A stretch of 64,000 nucleotides of DNA from NCBI RefSeq assembly GCF_008831285.2, contig NC_045138.2, positions 16,277,934 through 16,341,933 of the forward strand, in the 5' to 3' direction. Below the pieces are notes generated by a model. The model was not told the DNA's origin. It did not search any database and saw only the letters and a list, made by a program, of their open reading frames with translations. Source of the DNA: Nymphaea colorata. Lineage: Eukaryota; Streptophyta; Magnoliopsida; Nymphaeales; Nymphaeaceae. Below are positions 1 through 11,351 of this stretch, piece after piece (positions within the stretch are counted from its first letter, which is position 1; the number at the start of each line of letters is the position of its first letter). The translations under genes and the position numbers were made by a program.

Positions 1-906
1 GCAGTAGAATTCAAATTTACAAAAAAAGATAAAAAAAAATTACATTTCTGCGTTTTTTCCATTTTTTGTAGTCAGGTATATAACACAATATGAGACCTCA
101 TACAAGAAAATATCTAATAATATTAAGTTCCGAATTACAGAGACGAATTTTGTTTACGAATTTTATTTATTCTATAAAGTAAACAGAGTTTCTTCAGATC
201 CAAACTGCAGGATTTCAGCAAATAGAGTAGCAAGTTCTCTGATTTGACAAATTGAAAAAGCCCTTCCGTAACTTGAAGAGGGGAATTTGATGCTAAGTTT
301 CTGGAGAAGAATACTTGCTGTTTGCCATTGAAGAATCTATACATTCAATGAACTATAATACTCATGTATAATGGTTATTAAGAATATAGATTCACCTGGG
401 CCAAAAGTTGACAACCCAAAAAAAATAATTGGGAGAACAGCCTGCAATGATGATGACAAAGGCAATTCATGATCCTGTGGTTCTACTCCATATGTAGGAA
501 ATCATGTCATTCTTGTTTCTAACAGTCATGCATAGCTTCAATATGATGTTTCCATAACTATGTCCTAAAATGGACTCTATAATATTGTCAAAGGCTAAAG
601 AATAAGTGAACGAAACAGAAACTCTCTAAGAGAAGATAATCAATAACCTATTAGAAGAAGAAAAGATGCCAACAGGATTCAGCGTATATGACATTGGCTA
701 TATGAGAGATGGACAAACAACAAATAACCAACTGAATCTCTAGAAGCTGCACAGCTTGTATGGACACAAATGGATAACTAATTTTTCATTGGAAACAGCC
801 ACTCTCAGCTCACTGACAATATTAATTTGCAATTTTGGAAAAAGAATATGAACAGAAATTAGCCAAGGGATTCAATAAGTAAACCAACATGACAAAATGC
901 TAATAC
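1..906. other. Probable intron and unresolved 3' part of the SAAL1-like gene
   Basis: This stretch continues the minus-strand gene that starts at 2189. It is AT-rich, with stops in every frame across most of its length. One open minus-strand segment, 344-135, could hold an exon (it contains VTEGLFQFVKSENLLLYLL), but I found no convincing family match or matching splice phase. I treat the region as intron with possible uncalled exon sequence. Confidence 0.35.
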
Positions 907-2189
907 CATGAGTTCTGCATGAGATTTGTCCGTAGATAGATCCCATAACATGCAAGCAGACTCCTCCCAAAGGTCCCCCTTTGGCCATGCAATCGAATCT
1001 CTGGCACAATCAAGGTGCCCTTCATCTTGTTCAAACTCGCTCATAGTAACATCATCTGGAGCACCATCTCCTCTACCGGGTCGATAAATTTCATTTTCAA
1101 TATGTTCATTGCTTGCTGGTTGGAAGGAAAGTTCATTCTTGTGATTGAATGACTCACTTGTGTAATCTGAATCACTAAGCCCAGAAACACTAGTTGTATT
1201 GCACGTAGGATGTGAATGGGACTCCTCAACAGAATTCTCGACAGTTGATGATCTTTTTGAATTTTCATCACACTGGCTTGAACAAGGTAGAAGTTGTCGA
1301 ATGAGATGAATTATATAACTGGGATCAATGGTACTCGTGCTATCAACTATCTGCAAAGCATAAGAAAGATTCGCCGACCTTTCATATATCAGAAAGTCAG
1401 AAATTACTGCGACTTGATAGGTCACAGCTACCATGGTATAGCTATTGTTTTCTAGGAATGCAATTAATTGACAATCTAAAACATGGAATGGCTCATACAT
1501 TTACAGCGAAAGAAATCATTCAATCATCCAATGCATAAAAACCTCAGTGGTTTGAGCCTTTTAAGCAAACCAAAATGCGGAAGCTAAGGAAACGCAACGT
1601 TAACGGTACGGGTGAAAAAGGGATGAGAAGAACGCAAACGGACATGATCTCCACGGAACAGAAAGCAAGTGACTTATCCCCTAAATAATACACTACCATC
1701 TCAAGAATACTTCAAGCAAGTTACTAATGCAACGTGGTAGTCGACCTTCCCAAGATATTGATACGGGGAAGCAAAAGGAGCATATTTGAGCAACAGAGCA
1801 ACACAAATAATGGTCCGATTCTACCCGAAGCATGAGCAAACCTATTAGGAATCAAACATATCGAGGCCATATTATTCGTGTCAAGTTCTATGCTGCACTA
1901 CAGTAGTAGAAGGAAGAAGATTGCAGCATTGTGGAGAGGGAATAGTAAAGAAGTTAACATATTCATGAGAGATACTTCAATTTCAGGCGACAACTCGCTG
2001 ACCCAACAATTTCAAAGAGACACAAAGTGGTGGAAATTGTTAAATCATGGGCACAACAACGGTAGATGACATGAACCAATATATAACCTCTGAAGGAGAG
2101 GCATAGGGCAGATGGAAGGGAGTCGATGCCTCTTCTCCACCATCGCCAACATATTCTTCTTCCTCCTCTTCGCTTTTGGAGGGTGCCAT
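907..2189 (-). CDS. SAAL1-like protein, 5' exons (partial gene)
   Basis: Two exons join in frame. Exon 1 is 2189-2088 (34 codons, start MAPSKSEEEEEEYVG, ATG in a strong ACCATGG context). Exon 2 is 1350-907 (148 codons), entered after an AG acceptor (TTTGCAG) and left at a GT donor. Both junctions are phase 0. Exon 2 opens with STIDPSYIIHLIRQLLP and ends with WEESACMLWDLSTDKSHAEL. From memory this matches plant proteins of the SAAL1 (serum amyloid A-like 1) family, which carry armadillo-type helical repeats; their role in plants is poorly known. The middle of exon 2 is Ser/Asp/Glu-rich and probably disordered. The C-terminal repeat exons should lie below position 907 or beyond the window edge; I could not place them. 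An in-frame ATG 15 codons upstream of the chosen start is possible but has a weaker context. The family call rests on the two motifs and is moderately sure; the splice model is better supported. Confidence 0.6.
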
Positions 2190-3976
2190 GGTCCTCTTGG
2201 CGAACTCCGGCGGACACTCTCGTATCAGCTTCAATTTCCCTCCAAAACTTGGCGCTACGAACGACTGGCTTCCTCGAGCAGAGGATTTTTGCGTCTTGCT
2301 TTATCGGGTCGCAGATCAAACGACCTATACGTGATACACACACGACAAAATGACATGGACACGAGCCAGGAACAGGCGATTAACAGATTGGGAGAACCGG
2401 AGAACATTCGTGGATCCTTATGAAGATGCCGAGGAAACGTTATGACCACCGGATCGTCCGTTTTCTCTAGTCTGAAGAAAGGGCGTCTCAGACAATTCAA
2501 CAATAAAAAATAAAAAAACATGTTTAGTGTTTTTTCGGATCATCTTTTAGAACAGGTGGTATAAATGCTACAATATGATTAAACGTTTAATTTATGAAAT
2601 TAGATTATAGATTAAGAGATTCTAGTGTATGTCCTCGTTGTTTTAGGAAAAACAAGCACTTTAATGTAAGGGAAAGATCCTTATTCAGAAAATGATAGAG
2701 AGCATACAGCTATCAAAATGAGAGAAGAGGCCTACAAAGTGACACTGGAAGCAGTAGGAAGTAGAAGGCTGATCTTAAAGGCAGGCTTTGAAGCAAGAAG
2801 AGGGAGATAGATTTACGAAATAATTATGTAAGCCATGAAGCAATTATACCTGAACTGATGAAAGCAAAAATGCAAAACACCAACCTGAAAATAAGGAAAA
2901 ATGTAAAGCAATGTTCGTAGAGTAACTATGGATATTAGTCAGAATCTTTGCCACACCAACCAATGCATGTACATCAGCTAGGTTGACAACAAAGTAACCG
3001 TGGAATAATCAACCAGAAAACCGCAAAATAATTAACTGAACGATTGTTCGCCAATTTTAGAGCAAAGGAGCTTTCCATAATGTCTTGTAAGTTAAAAAGA
3101 AACCTGCTCGATTCAGTCTTGACCTAAGCTACAGCGTCCAATCTAACCTTGCATGCTTAGAATTGGAGTTGGGTTCAGATTTAGATCTGATTGTTCAAGA
3201 ACAAACTTGATCGCAACTGGCTTAAGACCTAAACGTTTACTTGCAAACAGGTCGGAACCTTTTGAAGTTAGCTAAGAACCAGACTCAATACAAATCCAAA
3301 TGCCACGTTCACGTTGGAAGATAGTCTATTATTAGATATGACTAAACAAGTTAGAGTTTAAAGTGAGAAATCAGGTGGCAAAGCTGAACCCTTTGATCAT
3401 GACCATACTCTGATTGGGTGTTTGTCTGCTTAAATCTTAGATCCTGATTAATTAGTAGGCTTACGAATGAATAGGTTGATTAATTAACTAGTCTAACGAA
3501 CTTATCTTAATTGGTTTAAAACATAGGTCATTTAGTAACTAACTCGACTGGGATTATCAACAGAGCACATGATGTTTATCGAAATTATTTTTTTCATTGT
3601 TGGAAATTAATTTTTGAATGTCCAACAAAATCTTGTAGTGATTATATATATATATATATATATATGCCTTATTTGTATATTTACTTCCCCAAATTAGAGA
3701 AGTTTCTGTCTACAGGCCTATATATATACACAACATACACAAAGAGGAGAGAGAGATAGAAATAGAAAGCTATTGATGGGAATCATTTGGGTTGTAGATT
3801 ACAAAAAGATCAGATGGTAGAAACTAAGTTGCAAATACATAAGTTAAATTGGTTTTAAAAGTCCAAAATACCTTCAAAAGAAGAAAACAAATGAGCTTCC
3901 TTAAACGAAAATTGTTGTCTTGTTGATAAGTATTTTAGACTCTTGAAAATTTGACTTCTATATTTTCAAATTTATC
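2190..3976. other. Intergenic, AT-rich, no gene seen
   Basis: The first few hundred bases would hold the promoter and leader of the minus-strand SAAL1-like gene. Short open frames at 2112-2423 (+) and 2255-2521 (-) show no family match. From about 3120 to 3560 there are degenerate AGATT/TCTAGATC-like stretches that resemble other dispersed repeats in the window. A TA run lies at 3643-3665. Confidence 0.6.
3643..3665. repeat. (TA)n microsatellite
   Basis: This is an uninterrupted run of about 11 TA units in AT-rich intergenic DNA. Confidence 0.9.
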
Positions 3977-4050
3977 TTTATCTTTTGATTTCATTGCAAT
4001 CGATGACCTTTATATATAGGTCATCGATTGCAATGAAATCAAAAGATAAA
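3977..4050. repeat. Perfect 33-bp inverted repeat (hairpin)
   Basis: The left arm 3977-4009 and the right arm 4018-4050 are exact reverse complements over 33 bp, separated by an 8-base AT-only spacer (TTATATAT). Imperfect pairing continues outward, with TTTCAAATTTATC on the left against the complement of GATAAAGTTGAAAA on the right, so the fold-back may span about 3960-4085. There is no open frame. It could be a foldback or MITE relic, or a source of small RNA. The perfect arms suggest recent origin or ongoing homogenisation. Confidence 0.85.
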
Positions 4051-5777
4051 AATAAAGATAAAGTTGAAAATATTGAAAATTCAGTTGGGTATATTATTTT
4101 CAAAAATAAAATATCTCAAATTTTCCTTCCTTAGTAGTGACAGAGCATATACAGAAAAATAAAAAGTAAGATTGAAATTGCGATCACAGCTTTAATTGAA
4201 ATTTCAACATGCCTTCAAGTTAGAGGTCCAGGCTTATCATGGAAATAAAGTCAAAAAGTTAGCCCCTGAATGAAGGTGATGTCTTATCTTATTAAGTCCA
4301 CAGCCACATCAAGTTGCTTAGCCCTTTTCAGTCGATGATCTTATCTCAAGCTACCCTCCCGTTTATTATTCTTAATATAATTTCTTTCACTAGTATCGTT
4401 TATTTATTTATATGTTCTTGTTGACTGGAACATGATTTTCAGTTCGATTTTCATAGGTGTTATCATGAGTGGACCCAAGAAAGCCGACATGAGCCATGCA
4501 TGTGCCCTCCTCCTCAATTTGTTTTTTAAATTTACATTGAAACTTTAAAAAACTTCATTTGTCCTAAATAAAAAATTTGAAAAATTATATTTCAACCTCG
4601 AAAAATTTTAAAACTATAACTTGACTTTCTTCGTGAAAAAAAGAAAAATCATATCTCCACTACAAATGATGGCATTATGACACTTTAGTTGACAGGTACC
4701 CTCAAGTCCAAAAGCAATCCTAGACTCCAGGAAGAACCAGAGAAGAGGGGATGGGTTCTTTGTTCCTTCTTCCAATAGCTTTTCGCACTCAAAATATATA
4801 GTTTGTTTGTGCTGATTCATCCTTCCTTGGGCTGACAAAAAAAAACAATCGAGCATGTACCACATGCATCCATCCTAACCTGTCTTGTTGGTCAAGCGCC
4901 ACCAAAAGGCACAACAAATGATGCTTTTGTTTTTATTTGAAATAATAAACGTATTTAATTATTATGTCTTATTTAGTACAATACATATGTTAGCTAGCTA
5001 GGTTTAAATCGTATAGAAAGTTGATAGTGAGAGGAATATTTTCCCAAACAGACCCATAAGCTTAAATTCGGTATTATGAGTCTTCTATATATGGTTGTTG
5101 GTATAGCCTTACGAGGACAACGACATGAGAAAACTATGGAGATGAAAAGTTAAAAAGTTAAAAGTTGATCCAAAGTCTCCAACTTGACACTAACAATCTC
5201 TTGTTTGATGCCTTGCTTTTTCTGTGAATATTAATAAGCTCAGTAGTTACTGAAATTCGAGCATATCCGCTCGGCCCAGATCGGTTGACGCACATTATAT
5301 TTCGTTGGTATTTTTTAAAAAAATTAATTTAAATTTTCAAGTTATTTTCTAAGTGAAAAACACACTTATGAACTAACCCTGGCTCCACATTGGGGGGAGC
5401 TGGGCTGGACCACAGATGTTCTTAATTAGTACATTTATATATACAAATTCAAGAAAATTGAAACTAGCCGGCTGTCCGATGTCATCGGATGGTTAAATAT
5501 TTGAAATCCATTGCTGAAAGTGCTAATGAAACCATCATTAAAGCATTACAAATTGTTGTTATATCATTAACCATGGATAATGCTTTGTGGGTAAAGATTT
5601 TTAGCAACGAATTTTAAAAGTTTAACCATATGGCAACATCAGTTGATTCCAATTCTTCCAAAAACTCATATTGTTCTCAATGGTTAAAGATTGAATATCT
5701 AGCCAAGCTAAGGACATACAAACTGGGCATGGCGTCGAGTGCTAATTGGATCATGAAAATGACCTTTGAACCAGGAT
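4051..5777. other. Intergenic with dispersed AT-rich repeat copies
   Basis: No gene is supported. Two parts resemble copies of one dispersed repeat. About 4500-4640 has a CCTCCTC motif followed by TTAAATTTACAT and the A/T-rich text ending AACTATAACTTGA. About 5280-5420 has TTAAATTTTCAAG followed by GGCTCCACATTGGGG. The same pattern recurs at 5925-6070 and 30535-30645. Confidence 0.5.
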
Positions 5778-5837
5778 TAGATTAAATAAGCTTGGTCCGA
5801 CCTGGCCTAGATTAACTAAGCTTGGTCCGACCTGGCC
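5778..5837. repeat. 30-bp direct tandem repeat, two copies
   Basis: Copies at 5778-5807 and 5808-5837 differ by one base. The unit contains AAGCTTGGTCCGACCTGGCC. No gene is attached. Confidence 0.85.
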
Positions 5838-5924
5838 AGGCCAGATAATTTTGTGGCTCAATCCATAGGCTGTGTTCAAGAGCGCTGCATGGCTACGTCT
5901 ATAAACATAGATAGAGTACGAGCC

Positions 5925-6070
5925 AGGAGGAGCTCTGGCCCTCCTCTTAAAAAAAAAAAAAAAAGTAGTAATAATTTACATGTAAATTTTAAAAAATTTC
6001 AGTTATCTTATATAAAAAAATTTAAAAAAATATATTTCAGCTCCTGTTAAAATTTTGAAACTATAATTTA
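5925..6070. repeat. Copy of a dispersed AT-rich repeat with GGAGCTCTGGCCC border
   Basis: The order is a GC-rich motif (GAGGAGCTCTGGCCCTCCTC), an A-run, ACATGTAAATTTTAAAAAATT, then an AT-rich tail ending AACTATAATTTAATTTC. A reversed-order version is at 30535-30645 (ACATGTAAATTTTTAAAAAA then GGCCAGGGCC and GGCTCCGCCC), and the tail matches 4600-4630. It is probably a nonautonomous transposon or the end of an old retroelement; the class is not clear. Confidence 0.45.
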
Positions 6071-8650
6071 ATTTCTTTTAACTTCACACCCCGGAGTCAT
6101 CTCGATGTTGGCATGCAAAACATTGAGATGCAACATGTTGGTTCTAGTAATGTACATGGGACTTAAATGTTTGAACGTTTACAGTAGAATTCTTCACCCC
6201 CAGTTTTCTTTCTCTCTCTCAAGTCTCAAGATATATATTAATTATTTTGTAAAGCAGAGAGGAAGCAGACGTCCTGAGGTAGGGAAGGAAATAAGAGGGT
6301 ACGACAACTTTGATCGAGTGTTAATGGTGTCTTATTTGCAAACAGGAACTGCACCGACTCTGCGCCCTTTGTCTGATCCCAGCGTGCTTAATCCGATGGA
6401 AACCATGGGTGCAGAACCAGGGTTTTGGACCCCCGGTTTCTTACCAAGCGAGATAAGTTTTGCAGGAAGTAAGGAGTAGGTGAAGGTGGACATCTGTTCT
6501 GCTTTCTTTTTAATTTCGTCGCCAGTGAAATGGCAGTGGCAGCCATGTTGGACTCTCCCGCAAGCCTGGGATTGTAGCCCATCGAATTGCTCTTCTTCTG
6601 CAGGTTGGCCTACTTCTTTTACTTTCTTTCCAACTAAAAGTTAGCTTTCGATAGCGAGAGGGAGAAAGGTAAGTACCCAACTGAAAAAGGAAGGTTTGAA
6701 ATCTGCAGCAACCAACCAAAAGAAGAATCCAGGTTGAACGTTCGCTAGCTTAGTTTTCAATACTGTTCGCCGGTCTTCATGTCTGTTACATCTTTATGGA
6801 AGACAGAGATCTACTGAAGAGGCTGAAACCCCTCCGTTCCTCCGGTTGGTAACTCTTTTCAACTCATTAATAGTATCTGAGTTTATAATCTAGAAAGAAA
6901 ACACCCATGAAAATCAAACATCACTGAGCTTACAGCGAACCACTAACCTGACCAGCTACCTTGCACTAATGTTTTTCTTCTCGCATCATAGAAAACAGTT
7001 TGAGAATCCAATCAGCCGTTTCGGCCAAATAGGTTTTTAATTATTTAAAAAACATATATAAATATATATTAAAAAAATATTTAACAAACCTTTCTTATCA
7101 AAGGGGAATAAAAATAAAAAAAACTAAAAATTTTAATTTTTTTTTAAATAAATGAAAATCGACGCATGGAACTATGTGAGGCTGATTTTGATAGCATTAA
7201 ATCAAACAACTATAGATCTCTTTTCTCTCTCTCCGTGCGAGTAGGTGGCAGGTGCCAACAAAAATGTTTGAGCAGTAGGGGTCTCTTAATAATAGCAAGG
7301 GATTTCTAAAATAAATCTTTTTAGACTATTACTTAAACTTGTGGGCTATGAGTTATATGTCGTGCGTGTACACGCGTATTTTTATTACGTACCATCCTCC
7401 TGAAGATATTGGCAATAATAATCTCATGAAATTTGTTTTCCATACCCAAACACAGAAATATCAACATGAACAAACGCGTATCGATCGAAAGGATTCATAT
7501 TGATGTTCAGATCTTTGTTAAAAATCTAAGTTAATTGCTGAACAAGAAACCATCACCGTAAGTACGTAACCGAATGTTAAAGGGTTTATAATTATACAAA
7601 CTTCTAAGAAAATGCACGCCACATGCATATAATACAAAATCGTATAAACCACTACCACGCATAGATGGAAATGATATTATAAGTCCAAAAAGTCATCGGG
7701 GTAGCAAAATATAAATCTAGAATTGTTGTGGGGGCCTAAGTTTTCATTGTCTAAACCACTAAGGCCACTTGAAAGTCTCTCTTGAGGCAAAATCTTGTAT
7801 TCCTTCGTTATCTACACGTAAAGAAAACTTATTAAATGAGAAGATGCCAATACATCTCGAAGACTATAATATGTCTTCCAAGGATTACATTGACACTTTT
7901 ATAAAGAAGCATATAATATATGATGACGATATTGAGAGGGGCCTTATTACTTATTAGTGCTAATTGCTAAACATAGAAACAAAATGGGCAGCTATAAATA
8001 AAGAAAATATTTTATAAACATTTTAATAATATATGTCGACATTTCCAACTGAATAACATAGCTGACAAACCGACAACCAAAGTCAAATAATTTTTTAGCT
8101 GAGAAATGATAAGAGGGCCTAATACCATCCATCAGATCCATTAAAACAACGTTTGTATCAATGTTTTGAACATCAACTTACGGATCCAAAACCTTTGAAA
8201 CTGGTGTTAACTAGTAAGTAAAATTTTTTCTATTATTACTGATTTTATTTTTGTTAATATATCAGCTGATACGAGACGGACTCTTTCCAGAAATCGGTCG
8301 ATTTGGTCGACACAGGCCCCATTTTAACTGCATGTCCTAAACGGAACATCGCGATACGACGTATCGTCCAATATAATTTCAAATACGGTAATATGCATCA
8401 GAGTCGGTTTCAATTGGCCGATTTTAATAGAATTAGTGGCAAAAGAGATTAGATTTGACAGCTAACTAATTTAAGGGCGCTACATGTCAAATCTTCGTGA
8501 CTTTTAAAGCATCTGAAGCGGCTTTTTCATATTTTTTATCATTTTAAATACGTTATATTTTTATTTTTTAAAAGTATTTATTTAATATTTCCGGCCAATT
8601 TTTCGCAGCCAATTATTCCACTGAATCGGTGATTTGGTAGGTTCAGCTGC

Positions 8651-8653
<3 letters not shown>
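6071..8653. other. Intergenic, no gene supported
   Basis: Short open frames occur at 6105-6479 (+), 6388-6719 (-) and 7769-7957 (+). None shows a recognisable motif, a splice partner or a coding-like composition. The 7769-7957 frame (62 codons, charged, ending EDYNMSSKDYIDTFIKKH and beyond) is the only one that looks slightly protein-like and could be a relic. The rest is AT-rich, with poly-A and poly-T runs near 7040-7150. Confidence 0.5.

Positions 8654-8714
<61 letters not shown>
8654..8714. repeat. (TA)n microsatellite, about 30 units
   Basis: This is the longest simple repeat in the window, about 61 bases of pure TA followed by a T-run. Its length suggests high variability between individuals. 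Confidence 0.95.
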
Positions 8715-8715
<1 letters not shown>

Positions 8716-8716
<1 letters not shown>

Positions 8717-11351
8717 TTTTTTTTTTCTGGGTCAAAGCGTGAAATAAACAGTTGAGACAACGCGTGTATGTGTCCAAAAGTGCAAACAAATCTATGTAAA
8801 ATATTTAGGTAATTAATAAAAAATAACCATGTCACAAATTTTAAGTTATTTATTATAAAAATATTATTTTAATTTCTTAAGCCAGAGCGAAGGAAGACAA
8901 ATTAAACCACATGCAAACAATAAATAGTTTAAGCACGTAAGGACAAACGTCACAAGGGAGGTCGGTTTATAATAAATTGCTTAAAGACAGTTTCTGGAGT
9001 TGTGCAAGAGTAGAAGCATAAGATCAGCTGATTCTTCGTCCACAGATTTCGTGTTACTCTACAATTGATTCAATAAGTTCTTGTCATTCAACCACGCCAC
9101 TTCAGAACAATTACTAGTGTCTTTTTTATTAAATATCTACTTAAACGAAACTGAATTTAGCGAAAGCCCTAAATAGCATCATGCAAATCAATTTTCATAG
9201 TTTTCCATTTATTTTTTCAAAAATAAAATTTAAAATGTATGTAGCCGATTCAATTTAGCCAAAAAACTGATTTTTACAACAACAACCAAAATATATTGAA
9301 AATAAGATATCATTGAAGCGCCAAGTTTCGAGATCATATGCTATCCATTTACGCTTACGTAGATCCACTGTTTACCAGGTTCAATGTAGTCGGATCTTCC
9401 TTTATTTGGATCTGGACAAGGATTGTTTGAAACTGAATCTGGCTGATTAAACAGGGTAAGTTCCAAACAGCGGTTTAATGTATTATTTAAGTTGGTTCCA
9501 TATCTTAGATCCAGATTAAGATTCAATCAGCTACACCGCATCTCTAGATTGGGATCCGACCTCAGATTGGTATTTGGATCTTATCAGCTCAGCCAGTTCA
9601 CGTCCCTGGATTTTAGCCCAATAAAAAATTTGAGAATATAAACAGTGAAAAGTGGAAAATAGTTACCAATCAAACACTGACAGGAAAGGTGAAAAAAATA
9701 TGACGTGGTTGTAGTTGTATACTGTATCGACGTAATGTCGTAGCAGCTGCCGTGTCTGAAAAAGCTGAGGAAAGAAAGATGCTGCCAATATTGCCAAGAG
9801 ATGATTTATTGCTGAAATAATTACGCTGGTTTTTTCTTGCATGTGTTTGGCGACGTAGCCCTCGACTCTCGTTGTCCAGTAAATCTTTTACATTCTAAAA
9901 ATTTACGACCTTTTAATATAAAATCTCAGAAAAATTATTGCTACCAGAATGTCTTTAATGAGTATATGAAAATAGAAAAAACTGTTTCTATTTGGTCAAA
10001 TTATTGCTACCATATTACTGTTTATATTTTTGGAGTATTTGTCGATGTTAATCTTTTTTGCGAGATAGAAACTGCTTTGAAAACCATGCAATAGAAAGGG
10101 GAGACTTTTGATAACTTATGCTTGTCAAGAGAAATAATAATATATATTAAGCATGCTTAAAGGAACAGCCACAGGGAATATCCACTTATAGACATTTTTA
10201 TTTAGGAAAAAAGTTTTAAAAAAATACAATCTTAGCGTAAATAGTGTTTCATAAATAAAAAATTGAACTCGAGGGTGGCACCACAACTTTACTAAGTTAA
10301 AAAAATCCTTTTTTTATTTGTATAATTTATACATATCCTAGAAACGTTTTTTCATTATTTTAAATTGATTTTGTTTGTTTCTAAATATAAAAATGGTAAA
10401 GTAGAGTTAATCAACCGCCAACCTACCTCATAATGATCACACAGCATGTACGAATCGAGTCGCTGGGATGGACCAAGAAAAATAAGAAAAACCGGAACAC
10501 TGAATCGAATAAGAGTAATTTCTTATCCGGAATGTTTTAAAGCAATAGAAATTCAAAAATAAAAATTATTAAAAAAGAAGAAGAAAACTACAAAAAAGTA
10601 CGGCTCTGACGGCGGATCAGATCTCCGGCGGTCAGATTCGAGTCGTCCAAATCTTATCCATTTTCACAGCATAGGTATTGGTATTTGGATCTGGATCGAT
10701 GGTATGGACCCGGTTTGGGGTTAATTTTCCGGCAGGTCTCGATCGGGACGATGGCAGTTCACGCATTTCAAGGACATCATCTGCGTGCTTTTCTTGTTCT
10801 ACAGACGGCTACAGATGAAGAAGTGATGGATTTTCTATTTAAAAGATTCTTTAACCAATTGCAGATGGTAGGGAGGGAACTCGTCTATAGATGTCCCTTG
10901 ACCAACGCCACATCAGAGAAAAGAAGGAAAAGCTAGCAATACAGTGGACGCCCACCGATTCAAACAATCAAACCCGCCAAGAATCTTTCACGAAATCTCA
11001 TGGGCATTTCAAGCCCTTCCTCGGTTTCATAAAGCCGGGAAAGGCGCAGAGCCACGAGCAGAATCCACCACTCCAATCCTTCTTCCTCCCATTTCTCTGC
11101 ATCCATTCTGTCCACTTTTTCTCTGCCCAATACCAATAAGTCAAGTTTCTGCTGTCCTTCAAAGCAGTACTCCTCTTGGTTCCCAGTAGAGAGATTTCAT
11201 ATAATCCAGTGAAATGGTTCTTCTGTGTTGCTGACTTGCATCATCGATCGGGAAGGTGAACAAGCTCGCAGGGAATTGGGAGTCATCGCGTGTCGTATGA
11301 CAGACTAGAGAAGTAGATAGAGAGGAAACAGGTGGTTTAGTTCTTGGCTTC
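8716..11351. other. Intergenic, then promoter and leader region of the CHUP1-like gene
   Basis: Positions 9360-9620 hold a degenerate repeat rich in GGATCT/AGATCC and ATTTGGATC text, also seen near 14820-15000 and 38430-38790. Small open frames at 9837-10094, 10685-10936 and 10891-11189 lack motifs. The last 350 bases before 11352 are less AT-rich and pyrimidine-rich (CTTCCTCCCATTTCTCTGC near 11082) and probably hold the 5' leader of the downstream gene. I see no clear TATA box. Confidence 0.5.

Noticed and set aside
6105-6479. 124-codon plus-strand frame with overlapping minus-strand frames
   Set aside because: Open on both strands with no family resemblance; likely chance in a less AT-rich patch.
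8578-8835. Minus-strand frame with a long Tyr-Ile repeat
   Set aside because: It is the translation of the TA microsatellite; similar artefacts arise at 21554, 34170, 58608 and 62080.
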